Shown piece after piece: positions 22,468-33,311 of a stretch of 64,000 bases of DNA. The notes under the pieces were generated by a model. That model had not been told where the DNA came from. It worked only from the letters and a program-made list of their open reading frames with translations, and ran no database searches. The translations under genes were made by a program, and so were the position numbers. Source of the stretch: Massilia sp. 9096 (lineage in GTDB: Bacteria > Pseudomonadota > Gammaproteobacteria > Burkholderiales > Burkholderiaceae_D); NCBI RefSeq assembly GCF_000745265.1, contig NZ_JQNN01000001.1, positions 5,146,001 through 5,210,000 of the forward strand. Reading direction: 5' to 3'. How positions within the stretch are numbered: position 1 is the stretch's first letter; each line of letters opens with the position of its first letter.

Positions 22468-22674
22468 TTACTCGCGCCAGTCTTCCTGCAGCGCGCGGAT
22501 CGCGGCTTCGCCATTGCGGATGGCCTTCACGCGGCGCACGATCTCCTGTCGCCACATCTCGTCGGCGTCCTGCTCGGACGCGTCGCTGTCGGTCGTCAGC
22601 AGACGCAGCAGCTTGTGCTTGTCGGAAGCGGACAGCTGCTGGATTTCGGCAGCCAGTTCGGCGACGGTGAGCAT
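22468..22674 (-). CDS. Addiction-module-component-like small protein
   Basis: A 68-residue protein starting MLTVAELAAEIQQLSASDKH and continuing with a charged helix around EMWRQEIVRRVKAIRNGEA. The pattern resembles short antitoxin-like addiction module components (TIGR02574), which start with a helical segment and carry a W-x-E-E/Q-like stretch. Similarity is by eye only. A RelE-type toxin that would normally accompany it is absent. The start is preceded by AGGAGTT. It may be an orphan antitoxin; a plain hypothetical protein is also possible. Confidence 0.55.
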   Translation of the reverse strand: MLTVAELAAEIQQLSASDKHKLLRLLTTDSDASEQDADEMWRQEIVRRVKAIRNGEAAIRALQEDWRE

Positions 22675-22719
22675 GAAGAACTCCTAGCGAAACATTATGA
22701 CCGGATAATAACTTGGTCT

Positions 22720-25700
22720 TCAGGGAAAGTCGACAGGCATCATATTATCTGTCGGTTTCCTGTCAATCAACTTGTTATCCGGGTCAATCCCCGCACGAGC
22801 GGGTCGTCCGTCAGCCACCAGCGTGACGCTCTGATCGCGCCCGTCCACCCGCCGGCGCTCGCGCGCGAGCGGGTTGCCGTCCGCGTCGTCGACACCGAAT
22901 TCGATGTAATCCTTGAGCGGGGCTTCCTTTTCCTCGCCGTGCTCGCCGGAGCGCACCTTGCCTGCGCTGGCGCGGATCGTCACCTCGTACTTGCCGTCCG
23001 GGCGCCGCCGCGCCGTCGCGCTCTCGACGTGGTTGTCGTACAGGACGATCGATTCGAACAGGTCGTCGATCAGGTAAGCCTTGTCGGGCGGCGTGACGCT
23101 GCGCAGGCGCTCGACCAGGCTCGAGACGGTCGGATACGGCGGTCCGCGGAAGGCGTGGTCCTTCAGCAGGCCGCGCAGCACGCCATCGACCGTGTCTTCG
23201 CCCAGCAGGTCCTGCAGCAGGAACATTGCCAGGCTGCCCTTGCGGTAGTGGATGTAGTCCTGGTTTTCGTTCTGGGCCAGCGGCAGCTCGCGCCTGGACG
23301 CGGTGGCGCGGCCCATCAGGTACTGCTCGAGGTCATAGCGCAGGAAGCGGCGCATCCTGGCCGGGCCGAAGCTCTGCTTCATCGTCATCAGGGCCGTGTA
23401 CTCGGCCAGGCTTTCCGACAGCACGGTCGCGCCGCGCACGTCGGCGCCGATCAGCTGGTGCGCCCACCACTGGTGCCCGACTTCGTGCGCGGTGACGTAA
23501 TACGGGTAGTCGATGTCGGTGCGCGACTCCGGATCGACCTTGGCGATGAAGCCGGCGCTTTCCGAGAACGCGACCACGCCCGGCGCCGCCTGCGCATACG
23601 CCGCATAGCGCGGGAACTCGGCGATGCGCAGCTCGCGCTGCGGGTAGGGGCTGAAATGGCTGGAGCCGTATTCGAGCGCCGCCTTGGCGCCGCGGATCAT
23701 GCGGTCGACGTTGAACTCGTGGCCCGGCTGGTAGTACACGTCGATGGTGACGTCCTGCCAGCGGTCGTGCCGGACTTCATAGCGCGCGGACTGAAAGGTA
23801 TAGAAATTCAGGATCGGCTTTTCCATGCGGAAGTGGAAGAAGCGGCGCCCGCGGCGCATCCATTCCTGCTCGAGGGTGCCGGGTGCGACCACGGTCTGGT
23901 CGAGCGAGGTCGAGACCACGGCGTCGAAGCCGATCCAGTCGGCGTCGTTGCCGAGGTAGTTGTTGGCTTGCGCGCCCAGGTCGTCGCGCGCGGCCATCGG
24001 CGCGCGCGGCGCCAGGCCGTGGCGGCGGCGCTCGCGGTCGTCCAGCAGCTCGTTCGACGGCTGGTAGCCGATGCGCGGCAGGATCGCGTTGCTGAAAAAC
24101 GTGCCGTTGCCGGCCACCGCGGTGTCGCGGCCCAGGCCGAGCACGCCGCCGGGGGCGTCGACCAGGTCGAATTCGAGCGCCATGGCGGCGCCCGGGGCGA
24201 GCGGCGTGGCCAGCTGGTAGCTGTAGAAGCCGTGTTCGGTGTCGGCGCTCAAGAGCTTGACGGCCTGGGCGAAATGCGGCTGGAACGCCGGGCCCGGCTG
24301 TTGATACAGGATCAGGTCGCGGATCGGCTGGCCGCCGCGGTTTTCCAGGCGGTAGGCGCCGTGCACCTTGAGCGTGCGCGTCTGGGGCAGGATGTCGACT
24401 TGCAGCCTGACGTCGGCCAGGCGTGGCTGCCGCACTTTGGCGAAGCGGCGGTAGCGCAGCTCGTACTCGGCGCGCACGGCGTCGCGGCGCCATCCGGTCT
24501 GGTAGCTGCCCAGGTAGTCGAGGTTGTACCACAGCAGCGCGCCGCTGGCGGCGAACACCAGCGCGCCGGCGCCGAGCGCGCCCAGCACGTTCGGGCTCAG
24601 GCGCTGGCGCGCCAGCTGCAGGCGTTCACGCCAGGTGGCATGGGCGCCGCGCGGCCACAGCAGCAGCGCCAGCGTGAACAGCACGGCCGCCGCGCCGCCC
24701 CAGTACACCAGCAGCGCGCGTTCGAGCGGCAGCGCATGGCCGAAACCGTTCATCGCCGAGTAGGTGATGCGCGGGAACGACGCATACACCAGCATCGGAT
24801 GGTCCAGGCCGGCGCCAGACAGGAAGAAGCCGGCCGCGACGAACAGCGCCAGCACGAAGTAGGCCATGTACTTGTGGTTGAGGATGGCGTGCACGGCAAT
24901 CGACAGCACCGCCAGCAGCACGTAGCGCGGCAGCAGCACGCCGAACAGGCTGAACAGGTACAGGCCGGGCTGCAGCGCCAGGTAGCCGTGCGCCAGCTGG
25001 ATCAGCATGCCGGTGACCAGCGCCACCGCCAGCAGCAGCGCCTGCATGCCGGCCAGGGCGATGGTCTTGGACGCCAGCGGCAGCCAGCTCGGCACCGGCA
25101 GCGCGTCCATCATCTGCGCGACGCGCGCGTCGCGCTCACGCCATACCATCTCGCCGGCATAAAAGACGGTGGCGGCCAGCACGAACAGCGCGAACACGTC
25201 GCTGATCAGCTCGATCACCATGTAAGTCACCGGATAGGTCCTGGTGCCGAACACTTCGCCCATGTCGAGCGCGCTGACCGCCAGCGCCAGCACGCCGGCC
25301 AGCGCGATCACGACGAAATACACGTTCTTGACCGATTCGCGCAGGTTCAGCCAGCTCGACCTGGCCAGCAGCAGCGCCAGGCTGCGCGCGGCAAAGTCGG
25401 GCGCGATGTGCGGGATGCCGTCCACAGCAGGGCTTTGCGGCGCGGGCGCGGCCTCGACCTGCGCCTGGCCGCGCCGTCCCGCCGGGGTCGACACGAAGCT
25501 GAAGCGCCAGGTGCCCAGCAGCAGCACGACCAGCGAAAACAGCGACCAGATCGCACGGTTGGCCAGGTACACGCCGGACAGCGGGATGAAGTCGTGGTTG
25601 CGCTCGGCGATGCTCCAGTAATCGGTCATGCGGATCAGCGCCGTGGTGCCGAACGGGTCGATCAGCGCGGCCAGCGTCTTGTAGTCGAGGTCGCGCGCGA

Positions 25701-26301
25701 GCGAGGGCGCGACCGTGTAGCCGATCAGCATGACCACGCTGGCCACGTACACCGGCAGCATGCGCCGCGTCAGCGCGGCCAGGATGAAGAACAGCGCGCC
25801 GAAGATGAACAGGTTGGGCAGCAGCGTCAGCAGATAAGGCTGCAGGTAGGCGCCCAGCGCGTAGGCGCCGACGCGCTCCGGGTCGACCCCCGGCATCAGG
25901 CTCCCCAACAGCTGGCCCAGCACCATCGACGTGAACACCACCGCCAGCGTGGCCAGCGCACCGAGGAAGCGCCCGAACACGTAGGCGGTCTTGGGAATCG
26001 GCGCGCTGAAGAAGAAGTGGTGGGTTTCGTACTCGAAGTCCTGCTGTACCGAGCGGCCCATCAGCGCCGCCGCGACCACCACGCCGAGGCTGCCCAGCAC
26101 CGCCGCCGAGATGGCGACCTGGCGCGGCGCGTTGATCAGCACGCGCGCGCCGAAGGTGACGCTGAATTCGCGGAAGGCGCCGCCGGCCGCCGCCGCCCAC
26201 AGCGCGGCCAGCGCCAGGAAGCCGAAGAAGTAGACCCAGGTCGACAGCAGCTTGAGGCGCTGCCGGGCTTCGAACGAGGCGATGGCGAACAGGGCGCGCA
26301 T
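22720..26301 (-). CDS. ABC transporter permease fused to M1 aminopeptidase domain
   Basis: A 1193-residue fusion. The first ~600 residues form an ABC-2-like permease with about twelve hydrophobic segments in two groups, beginning [20 protein letters not shown]. The C-terminal half is an M1-family (gluzincin) peptidase: [12 protein letters not shown] near residue 938 gives the two zinc His and catalytic Glu, and ESLAEYTAL supplies the third ligand. The ATPase gene lies just upstream (gap three bases), so both should form one exporter. The peptidase domain probably faces the periplasm. The substrate is unknown. Homologs are annotated as ABC permease/M1 aminopeptidase. Confidence 0.85.
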   Translation of the reverse strand: MRALFAIASFEARQRLKLLSTWVYFFGFLALAALWAAAAGGAFREFSVTFGARVLINAPRQVAISAAVLGSLGVVVAAALMGRSVQQDFEYETHHFFFSAPIPKTAYVFGRFLGALATLAVVFTSMVLGQLLGSLMPGVDPERVGAYALGAYLQPYLLTLLPNLFIFGALFFILAALTRRMLPVYVASVVMLIGYTVAPSLARDLDYKTLAALIDPFGTTALIRMTDYWSIAERNHDFIPLSGVYLANRAIWSLFSLVVLLLGTWRFSFVSTPAGRRGQAQVEAAPAPQSPAVDGIPHIAPDFAARSLALLLARSSWLNLRESVKNVYFVVIALAGVLALAVSALDMGEVFGTRTYPVTYMVIELISDVFALFVLAATVFYAGEMVWRERDARVAQMMDALPVPSWLPLASKTIALAGMQALLLAVALVTGMLIQLAHGYLALQPGLYLFSLFGVLLPRYVLLAVLSIAVHAILNHKYMAYFVLALFVAAGFFLSGAGLDHPMLVYASFPRITYSAMNGFGHALPLERALLVYWGGAAAVLFTLALLLWPRGAHATWRERLQLARQRLSPNVLGALGAGALVFAASGALLWYNLDYLGSYQTGWRRDAVRAEYELRYRRFAKVRQPRLADVRLQVDILPQTRTLKVHGAYRLENRGGQPIRDLILYQQPGPAFQPHFAQAVKLLSADTEHGFYSYQLATPLAPGAAMALEFDLVDAPGGVLGLGRDTAVAGNGTFFSNAILPRIGYQPSNELLDDRERRRHGLAPRAPMAARDDLGAQANNYLGNDADWIGFDAVVSTSLDQTVVAPGTLEQEWMRRGRRFFHFRMEKPILNFYTFQSARYEVRHDRWQDVTIDVYYQPGHEFNVDRMIRGAKAALEYGSSHFSPYPQRELRIAEFPRYAAYAQAAPGVVAFSESAGFIAKVDPESRTDIDYPYYVTAHEVGHQWWAHQLIGADVRGATVLSESLAEYTALMTMKQSFGPARMRRFLRYDLEQYLMGRATASRRELPLAQNENQDYIHYRKGSLAMFLLQDLLGEDTVDGVLRGLLKDHAFRGPPYPTVSSLVERLRSVTPPDKAYLIDDLFESIVLYDNHVESATARRRPDGKYEVTIRASAGKVRSGEHGEEKEAPLKDYIEFGVDDADGNPLARERRRVDGRDQSVTLVADGRPARAGIDPDNKLIDRKPTDNMMPVDFP

Positions 26302-26304
26302 GAA

Positions 26305-27198
26305 TCAGCAGTTCCCGGCCTGGGCGTTGTGGCGGCCGGCGATGGTGGCGAAGTAGACGTCGTCGAGAGTCGGGTGGATCGGTTCGAAATCGTCGCCCGG
26401 ATAACGGTCGGCATACACGTGGATCAGCGGGCGGCCGTTGAGCAGGCGGGTCGAGATGACGGTGTGCTTGCGCTGGAATTGCGGCAGCTCGGGCTTGCTG
26501 ATGAAGCGCGACCAGATCTTGCCTTCGATGCCTTCGATCAGGCGCGGCGGCTCGCCGCACAGCAGCACGTGGCCCTTGTTGATGATCGCCATGTTGGCGC
26601 ACAGGTCGGCCACGTCGGACACGATGTGGGTCGACAGGATCACGGTTTTATCCTCGCCGATGTCCGACAGCAGGTTGTGGAAGCGCACCCGTTCCTGCGG
26701 GTCCAGGCCCGCGGTCGGCTCGTCGACGATGATCAGCTGCGGGTCGCCCAGCAGCGCCTGGGCGATGCCGAAGCGCTGGCGCATCCCGCCCGAGAACGTG
26801 CCGAGGCGCTGGTTGCGCACCTCGAACAAATTGGTCTGCTGGAGCAGGGCGTCGACGACTTCGCGCCGCTGGTGGCGGTTGGACAGCCCTTTCAGTTGCG
26901 CGAAATGGTCGAGCAGCTCGTAGGCCGTGACTTTTGGATAGACGCCGAAATCCTGCGGCAGGTAGCCGAGCAGGCGCCGTACCTCGTCCTTGTCGTCGAG
27001 GACGTCGATGTCGTCCAGGAAGATCGAGCCGGCGTCGCATTCCTGCAGCGTGGCCAGGATCCGCATCAGGGTCGACTTGCCGGCGCCGTTCGGCCCGAGC
27101 AGGCCGAACATCCCCGGCGGGATGCTCAGCGAGACCCTGTCCAAGGCGACCACGCCGTTGGCGTAGGTCTTGGACAGATTGCGGATTTCCAGTTCCAT
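26305..27198 (-). CDS. ABC transporter ATP-binding protein
   Basis: A 297-residue ATPase with Walker A GPNGAGKSTL, signature FSGGMRQRFG, Walker B LIIVDEPTAGLDP and the H-loop STHIVSD. It lies directly upstream of the permease/peptidase fusion on the same strand and should power it. The start ATG at 27198 follows GGAGCGAAC. Upstream, an imperfect dyad GTGCG-N11-CGCAC near 27220-27240 could be an operator. Confidence 0.9.
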   Translation of the reverse strand: MELEIRNLSKTYANGVVALDRVSLSIPPGMFGLLGPNGAGKSTLMRILATLQECDAGSIFLDDIDVLDDKDEVRRLLGYLPQDFGVYPKVTAYELLDHFAQLKGLSNRHQRREVVDALLQQTNLFEVRNQRLGTFSGGMRQRFGIAQALLGDPQLIIVDEPTAGLDPQERVRFHNLLSDIGEDKTVILSTHIVSDVADLCANMAIINKGHVLLCGEPPRLIEGIEGKIWSRFISKPELPQFQRKHTVISTRLLNGRPLIHVYADRYPGDDFEPIHPTLDDVYFATIAGRHNAQAGNC

Positions 27199-27443
27199 GA
27201 ATAGTTCGCTCCGTTGTGACAGTGCGTGAGAATTGTTCGCACTTCATGACAGTTGCATTGTATTAAAAACTGACGAGTCCTGGCGGTCCGTGCGATAGTC
27301 CGCAGCTTTACCGGGCCAGAATGCGAAAAAGCGCGACCAGAGCGGACGCCTGCCCCCGGCCGGCGCCACAGGATAGTCGAGCACGGTGGGTGTGCCTGCC
27401 TTGCCGAGATTGACGATCGCGCTCCGTACGGCATAATGGCTCC

Positions 27444-27896
27444 ATGGATACGATCAATACAGGGATCTCCACCGCGATCCAGGACAAGATCCTGGCGGTG
27501 ACGCGCCAGGGTCGCACGCGCGAGGAAGCGACCGACTGGTTCAGGGTCGCCGTCGGCCTGTATTACCTGGCCGGCCTGATGACGCGCGAGACCATCGACT
27601 TCAAGCGGCTCGACCGCGAGTACAACCGCTTCGTCTACCAGAGCATCGGCAGCGGCCACACGATCACCAGCATCCTGCAGTTCATGAGCGGCAAAAAAGT
27701 GCTGCCCGTGCTGGAGTCGGAACGCTTCCTGGGCATCTTCGCCGCGCATTGCAGCGAGGTGCCGCCCGATTCGATCCCCTTCCTGGTCGAACTCAACCTG
27801 GGCGTGGCGAAGGACATTTCCAAGATCGAGGTGGCGGGGCCGGTGCACGACTGGCTGCAGCGCCACAAGCAGGGCGGGCCGGATCAAGGCATATAA
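27444..27896 (+). CDS. Conserved hypothetical protein
   Basis: A 150-residue soluble, mostly helical protein starting [16 protein letters not shown]. No signal peptide, membrane helix or catalytic motif is visible, and the family is not recognised. Codon use and GC3 match neighbouring genes, and no equally good frame overlaps, so it is probably real. A possible promoter is TTGACG with an 18-base spacer to TAATGG (ending at 27439), which would make the mRNA nearly leaderless. It lies upstream of coq7 on the same strand. Confidence 0.65.
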   Translation: MDTINTGISTAIQDKILAVTRQGRTREEATDWFRVAVGLYYLAGLMTRETIDFKRLDREYNRFVYQSIGSGHTITSILQFMSGKKVLPVLESERFLGIFAAHCSEVPPDSIPFLVELNLGVAKDISKIEVAGPVHDWLQRHKQGGPDQGI

Positions 27897-27897
27897 T
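27892..27897 (+). promoter_or_regulatory. Likely -10 element of the coq7 promoter
   Basis: A perfect TATAAT overlaps the end of the preceding gene 34 bases before the coq7 start. No good -35 box is visible at 17 bases upstream. Confidence 0.4.
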
Positions 27898-27930
27898 CAT
27901 GACTTCGATGCGATCCTGAATGATTTTTCC

Positions 27931-28578
27931 ATGGCACAGACAAACCGATCCGCTAATCCCCTCGACCACCTGATCGTCGGCTTCGACAAGGCGCTGCGCG
28001 TGGTGGGCGGCGTAGCCAAGGCCGCGCGTCCGAATCCCGGCGTGGCGGCGCCGGACTGCGAGATGAACGCCCAGGAGCAGCGCCACAGCGCCGGCCTGAT
28101 GCGCGTGAATCACGTGGGCGAGGTATGCGCGCAGGCGCTGTACGATTCGCAGGGGCGGCGCGCCTCGACCACCGCGATGCGCACCGAGTTCGAGCGCTCC
28201 GGCCGCGAGGAAGAAGACCACCTGGCCTGGACCGCCCAGCGCCTGTCCGAACTGGGCTCGCAGCCCAGCCTGCTCAATCCGCTGTGGTATGCGGGCGCGT
28301 ACGCGCTCGGCAGCGCCGCCGCGCGCATGGGCGATGCGATCAGCCTGGGTTTCGTGTCCGAGACCGAGCGCCAGGTCGAGGCCCACCTGAACAGCCACCT
28401 CGATAAACTGCCGCCGCAAGACGTCAAGTCGCGCGCGATCGTCACCCAGATGCGCGACGACGAAGCCGAGCACGGCGCCAAGGCGCGGGCGCTGGGCGCG
28501 GCCGAGCTGCCGGCGCCGGTCAAGCTGGCGATGCGGGCGATGGCCAAGGTGATGACCACCACCGCTTATTACATCTGA
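27931..28578 (+). CDS. coq7: Demethoxyubiquinone hydroxylase Coq7
   Basis: Di-iron membrane-associated monooxygenase of ubiquinone synthesis, acting on 2-polyprenyl-3-methyl-6-methoxy-1,4-benzoquinol. The iron ligands appear as [36 protein letters not shown] and MRDDEAEHG. At 215 residues it has the length of beta-proteobacterial Coq7. The last ten bases overlap the end of the convergent histidine kinase gene. Confidence 0.93.
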   Translation: MAQTNRSANPLDHLIVGFDKALRVVGGVAKAARPNPGVAAPDCEMNAQEQRHSAGLMRVNHVGEVCAQALYDSQGRRASTTAMRTEFERSGREEEDHLAWTAQRLSELGSQPSLLNPLWYAGAYALGSAAARMGDAISLGFVSETERQVEAHLNSHLDKLPPQDVKSRAIVTQMRDDEAEHGAKARALGAAELPAPVKLAMRAMAKVMTTTAYYI

Positions 28579-30398
28579 GTTCGCACCGCTGCATCGGCCG
28601 GCGCCGCCACCAGCGCCAGTATCGCCGCCGCATCGACCGGCTTGACCAGGAAATGATCGAAACCTGCGGCCATGGCCTGCAGGCGGTCCTGTTCCTGGCC
28701 GTAGCCCGTCAAGGCAATCAGGGTGGCGCCCGCCGTTTCCGGCTGCGACCGCAGGCGCCGCGCCAGCGCGTTGCCGTCGATCTCGGGCAAGCCGATGTCG
28801 AGCACGCAGACATCCGGCCGCTCGCCGCGCGCCCAGTCGAGCGCACGCACCGAGCTGTTTTGCACCGTGACGTCGTGCCCGGCCACCTCGAGGACCATCG
28901 CCAGCATCTGGGCGGCATCGTTGTTGTCGTCCACGATGAGGATGCGCCGCGGCAGGCTTGATGCCGCCAGTGCATCCCCGCTGCGCTGCGGCGCGTCGGG
29001 CAGCGAGGCGTCGGCGGTGCGCGGCAGGGTGACGACGAACTCGCTGCCCTTGCCGGCGCCCGCGCTTTCGCAGCGCACCGTACCGCCATGCAGCTCCACC
29101 AGGCTCCTGACCAGGGCCAGGCCGATGCCCAGCCCGCCCTGGGCGCGGTCGGGGCTGCGCTCGGCCTGGGCAAACAGGTCGAAGATGTGCGCCTGCAGGC
29201 TGGGTGCGATGCCGACGCCATTGTCGGCCACGTGCAGGCGGACCTGCTGCGGCGACGTCTGCAGGGTGAGGTGGAGGTTGCCGCCGGCCGGTGTGTACTT
29301 GACGGCGTTGTTCAGCAGGTTGGTCAGGATTTGCACCAGGCGCTTCTGGTCGCCCAGCACATGGGCCGGCGCCGGGTCCAGGTCGACGGTGAGGTGATGG
29401 CGCTTGGCCTCGATCAGCCGACGCACCTGTTCCAGCGCGTCGGTGATGACCTGCTTGACGTCGAGGTCGGTCTGGTCGAGCGTGACTAGGCCGCGCGTCA
29501 CGCGCGAGACGTCGAGCAGGTCGTCCACCAGGTCGGTCATGTGGCTGACCTGGCGCGAGATGATCTGGCTGGTGCGCTTGAGCCGTTCGGGCTCGAGCTG
29601 CACCGCCTGCATCAGGTCGGCCGCGGCGCGGATCGGCGCCATCGGGTTGCGCAGTTCGTGCGCCAGCATGGCCAAGAACTCGTCCTTCCTGCGGTCGGCC
29701 TCGCGCAAGGCTTCTTCGGCGCGCTTGCGTTCGCTGATGTCGACCGAGACCGCCAGCATGCTGTCGACCGGCCCGCCGAGTGCGCTGCGCACCGGACTGA
29801 CCGTATTGCTGACCCACATGACCGTGCCGTCGGGGCGCACGAAGCGCTTCTCGATCTCGAACGGCGCGCCGGTGGCGGCGGCATGCTCGAACGGCGGGAG
29901 GTTGCGCGGCAGGTCGTCCGGATGCGTGTAATCCTGCATGCGCCAGGTCAGCAGCTCTTCGCGCGAGCGCCCGACCATCTGGCAGAAGCGGTCGTTCATG
30001 CGCAGCAGCTTGCCGGTCAGGTCGGTTTCGCTGACGCCGGCGCCGGTCTGTGCGAACAGCGATTCGACGTGCGCCTGGCTGTGCTGCAATGCCTGTTCGG
30101 TGCGCTTGCGCTCGCTGATGTCGACGAAGGTGCAGACCGCGCCCTGCAGCTGGCCGTCCTGCCACACCGGGCGCACCCGGTATTCGACCGGAAAGCCGCT
30201 GCCGTCGAGGCGGAAAAACAGTTCGTCCGGTACGTGCGCGGGCATGCCGGTTTGTGCCGTCTGGTAGATCGGGCAATCGCACACGTCGTAATCGGATCCA
30301 TCAGGATGGCTGTGATGGATCACGCCATGCAGTTTCTTGCCGATCGCATCTTCCTCGCGCCCGAAGCCGAGCATCTTCAGGAAGGCCGCATTGCACAT
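28569..30398 (-). CDS. Hybrid sensor histidine kinase (main part after a frameshift)
   Basis: In order: rest of a first PAS domain with a PAC segment (~1-100), a second PAS (~105-230), HisKA with the phosphorylated His in LAHELRNPM (~residue 246), HATPase_c (N box [31 protein letters not shown] G box), and a receiver domain with acceptor Asp in [12 protein letters not shown] (~533). The ATG at 30398 lies inside the first PAS domain. The true N-terminus is in another frame (30377-30775), separated by a one-base deletion in a T run at 30428-30431. No membrane segment is visible, so sensing is probably cytoplasmic. The piece may still be translated alone, but lacks part of its sensor. Confidence 0.8.
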   Translation of the reverse strand: MCNAAFLKMLGFGREEDAIGKKLHGVIHHSHPDGSDYDVCDCPIYQTAQTGMPAHVPDELFFRLDGSGFPVEYRVRPVWQDGQLQGAVCTFVDISERKRTEQALQHSQAHVESLFAQTGAGVSETDLTGKLLRMNDRFCQMVGRSREELLTWRMQDYTHPDDLPRNLPPFEHAAATGAPFEIEKRFVRPDGTVMWVSNTVSPVRSALGGPVDSMLAVSVDISERKRAEEALREADRRKDEFLAMLAHELRNPMAPIRAAADLMQAVQLEPERLKRTSQIISRQVSHMTDLVDDLLDVSRVTRGLVTLDQTDLDVKQVITDALEQVRRLIEAKRHHLTVDLDPAPAHVLGDQKRLVQILTNLLNNAVKYTPAGGNLHLTLQTSPQQVRLHVADNGVGIAPSLQAHIFDLFAQAERSPDRAQGGLGIGLALVRSLVELHGGTVRCESAGAGKGSEFVVTLPRTADASLPDAPQRSGDALAASSLPRRILIVDDNNDAAQMLAMVLEVAGHDVTVQNSSVRALDWARGERPDVCVLDIGLPEIDGNALARRLRSQPETAGATLIALTGYGQEQDRLQAMAAGFDHFLVKPVDAAAILALVAAPADAAVRTQM

Positions 30399-30775
30399 GA
30401 CGGTGGCGCCGGTGCGATCGATCGAGTAAAACCTTCTTCGCCGCTGTCGATCAGCAGGCGCAGGTAGTCGTGATTGGCGCGGATGCGCGCTTCGGCGCCG
30501 CGCAGTTCCTGGGCCATGCGCGCGTGTTCCAGCGCTTCGCGCCAGCGCCCGGCGGCTGCCGCAAGCAATTGCGCCTCACGCGGCTGCCATGGCCGCGCCT
30601 GCCACTGCCCGTGCAGGAACGCCGACGGTGTCGCATCGGGAGGGGCGGCCAGATCCACGCCGAGGTAGCCGGCAAGGCGGGCCGCGACGGTACGCGTGAT
30701 GGCGTCGGGATCGGTCAGCGGGCGGATCGCGTCGTCCAGTCCGGCCAGGAAACGGTAGCGATCCAGTTCGTCCAA
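30377..30775 (-). pseudogene. N-terminal part of the frameshifted histidine kinase
   Basis: The start MDELDRYRFLAGLDDAIRPL is the usual entry to a GAF domain in this kinase group, but the GAF core of ~80 residues is missing, leaving GVDLAAPPDATPS joined to a final GAF helix. A PAS start follows (YLRLLIDSGEEGF). At 30428-30431 the coding strand reads GGTTTTACTCG; with one more T the frame would continue as [18 protein letters not shown] into the kinase frame. The residues after GEEGF here are therefore out of frame. Cause: real mutation, phase variation or sequencing error. Confidence 0.75.
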
Positions 30776-30902
30776 TAATGCGGTGGCGTCTTCCCTGTCG
30801 GAAAGCGGGTTATCTGAGATCGTGTTGCTGCATGTGTTTACTCATGACGCATGCTAATGCAGATCGATGACAGGGAAGTGCCCGATTGAACCTTGCTATA
30901 GA

Positions 30903-31325
30903 TTAAGCCTCGACGATCTCGAACGAGTGCGTGATCTCGGCCATCTTGGCCAGCATGATCGAGGCCGAGCAGTATTTCTCGTGCGACAGATTGACGGCGC
31001 GCTCGACCGCGGCCGGCTTCAGGTTGCGCCCGGTGACCGTGAAGTGGAAGTGAATCTTGGTGAACACCTTCGGATCGGTGTCGGCGCGCTCGGATTTGAG
31101 GGTGACGTCGCAGCCGCGTACGTCTTCGCGTCCGCGTTTCAGGATCAGGACCACGTCGTAGGCGGTGCAGCCGCCGGTGCCCAGCAACACCATCTCCATC
31201 GGGCGCGGCGCCAGGTTGTGGCCGCCGCCTTCGGGCGCGCCGTCCATGCTGACCATGTGGCCGGAGCCGGTTTCGGCCCGGAAGCTCATGCCGGACGGCC
31301 CGTTCCAGCTGACTTTGACTTCCAT
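30903..31325 (-). CDS. OsmC family protein
   Basis: A 140-residue OsmC/Ohr-superfamily protein, closest by eye to the YhfA-like group. The two conserved redox Cys are in GGCTAYDVV and HEKYCSAS. Family members reduce organic or fatty acid hydroperoxides or bind small thiols; which applies here is not known. It is last in a minus-strand series after the NatAB-like genes, 33 bases downstream of natB. Confidence 0.88.
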   Translation of the reverse strand: MEVKVSWNGPSGMSFRAETGSGHMVSMDGAPEGGGHNLAPRPMEMVLLGTGGCTAYDVVLILKRGREDVRGCDVTLKSERADTDPKVFTKIHFHFTVTGRNLKPAAVERAVNLSHEKYCSASIMLAKMAEITHSFEIVEA

Positions 31326-31358
31326 TCTGTTCTCCGAATCTGTTTCAAAAGACTGCCA

Positions 31359-32554
31359 TCATACCGCCAGCACGTAGCGTTCGCTCTTCATGCGCCAGCT
31401 GGCAAAGGCGACCGCGATCAGCGCGCCCAGCAGCGAGCAGCCGAAGGTCAGCAGGAACGGCAGCGGCCCGAGGTCGCCGCCCTTGGCGGTTTCGCGCAGC
31501 AGGGTCTGGTTGGACAGCATCGGCACGATGTACATCCAGTCGGCGGTCTTGAGGTCGAGCATCGACACGGCGATGCCCGGCACCATCGGCACCAGCATCA
31601 CGAACGACAGCACGCTCTGCGCTTCCTTGAACGATTTCGCATTCATCGCCACCGCGATCTGCAGGCCGGAGGCCAGCAGCGACAGCGGCACCGAGGCCAG
31701 GCAGACCAGGGCCAGGTCGCGCCAGTTGACGCGCCACGACATGCCGATCTCTTCCAGCGGCATCCAGGACAGGATGGCGTGCGCCAGCGCCAGCTCGAGC
31801 GTGATGCCGACGATCGCCAGCGAAGCGGCCGCCAGCCACTTGCCGACCACCAGTTCCCAGGTGCGCGCCGGCTGCGCCATCAGCACCTCGAGCGAGCGCC
31901 GTTCGCGTTCGCCGGCGGTGGAATCGACCGCCGCCGACAGGCCGCAGATAAAGGCCGGGAAGAACAGGAAGCCGAGGATGCTGCCGATCAGGCCGGCGGA
32001 ACGCGCGGCGTTGGTGGCGGTGTCGTAGCGCTGCACCTGGATCGGCTGCATGATCGCCGGCGACACCCCGTGCGCGAGCAGGCGCGCGCCGGCGATGTTC
32101 GAGCCGTAGGCCTGCAGCACGTCTTCGATCTCGCGGCGCCGGTTGTCCTGCTCGGTGGCCGAGTCGTACCACAGCTCGATGCGCGCCGGGCGCATCGCCC
32201 CATAGCTTTCGGTGAAGGTCTTGGGCAGGCGCAGCAGGGCCGCGGTCTTGGGCGAGTGCAGCAGCGCGCCAATCGCGTCCTCGTCCATTTGCGGTATCTC
32301 GTGCACGGTGATGTTCTTCTGCTTGAGCTGTGCCATCAGCGTGGGGGCCTGGGCGCCGCCGATCACGGCCAGCGAAATGCCTTCGCGCTCCGGGCGGGTG
32401 GCGCGCTCGATCTGCTGGTGCAGGATGTAGCCGAGCAGGACCGGGTACATCAGCGTGAACATCGCCAGCAGGCCGAGCGAGCGCTTGTCGCGCAGGGATT
32501 CGCGAATCTCTTTCAAGAACACGACGAAAAATTTTGGCTTGAAACGAGTCGGCT

Positions 32555-32558
<4 letters not shown>
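31359..32558 (-). CDS. NatB-like ABC exporter permease
   Basis: A 399-residue ABC-2 permease. One membrane helix lies near the N-terminus (LLAMFTLMYPVLLGYIL), followed by a ~150-residue extracytoplasmic segment and five or six helices, ending with MKSERYVLAV. The arrangement matches NatB-type sodium-exporter permeases, though the substrate cannot be told from sequence. Its ATG overlaps the stop of the ATPase gene as ATGA, so the two are coupled. Confidence 0.85.
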
Positions 32559-33289
<731 letters not shown>

Positions 33290-33311
33290 GGTATGGCGCT
33301 CGGTTGCCGGT

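Noticed and set aside
22615-27204. A 1529-codon open frame on the plus strand opposite the transporter genes
   Set aside because: It is antisense to two clear ABC genes, rich in His, Arg, Gln and Val with no domain, as expected for a shadow of high-GC coding DNA.
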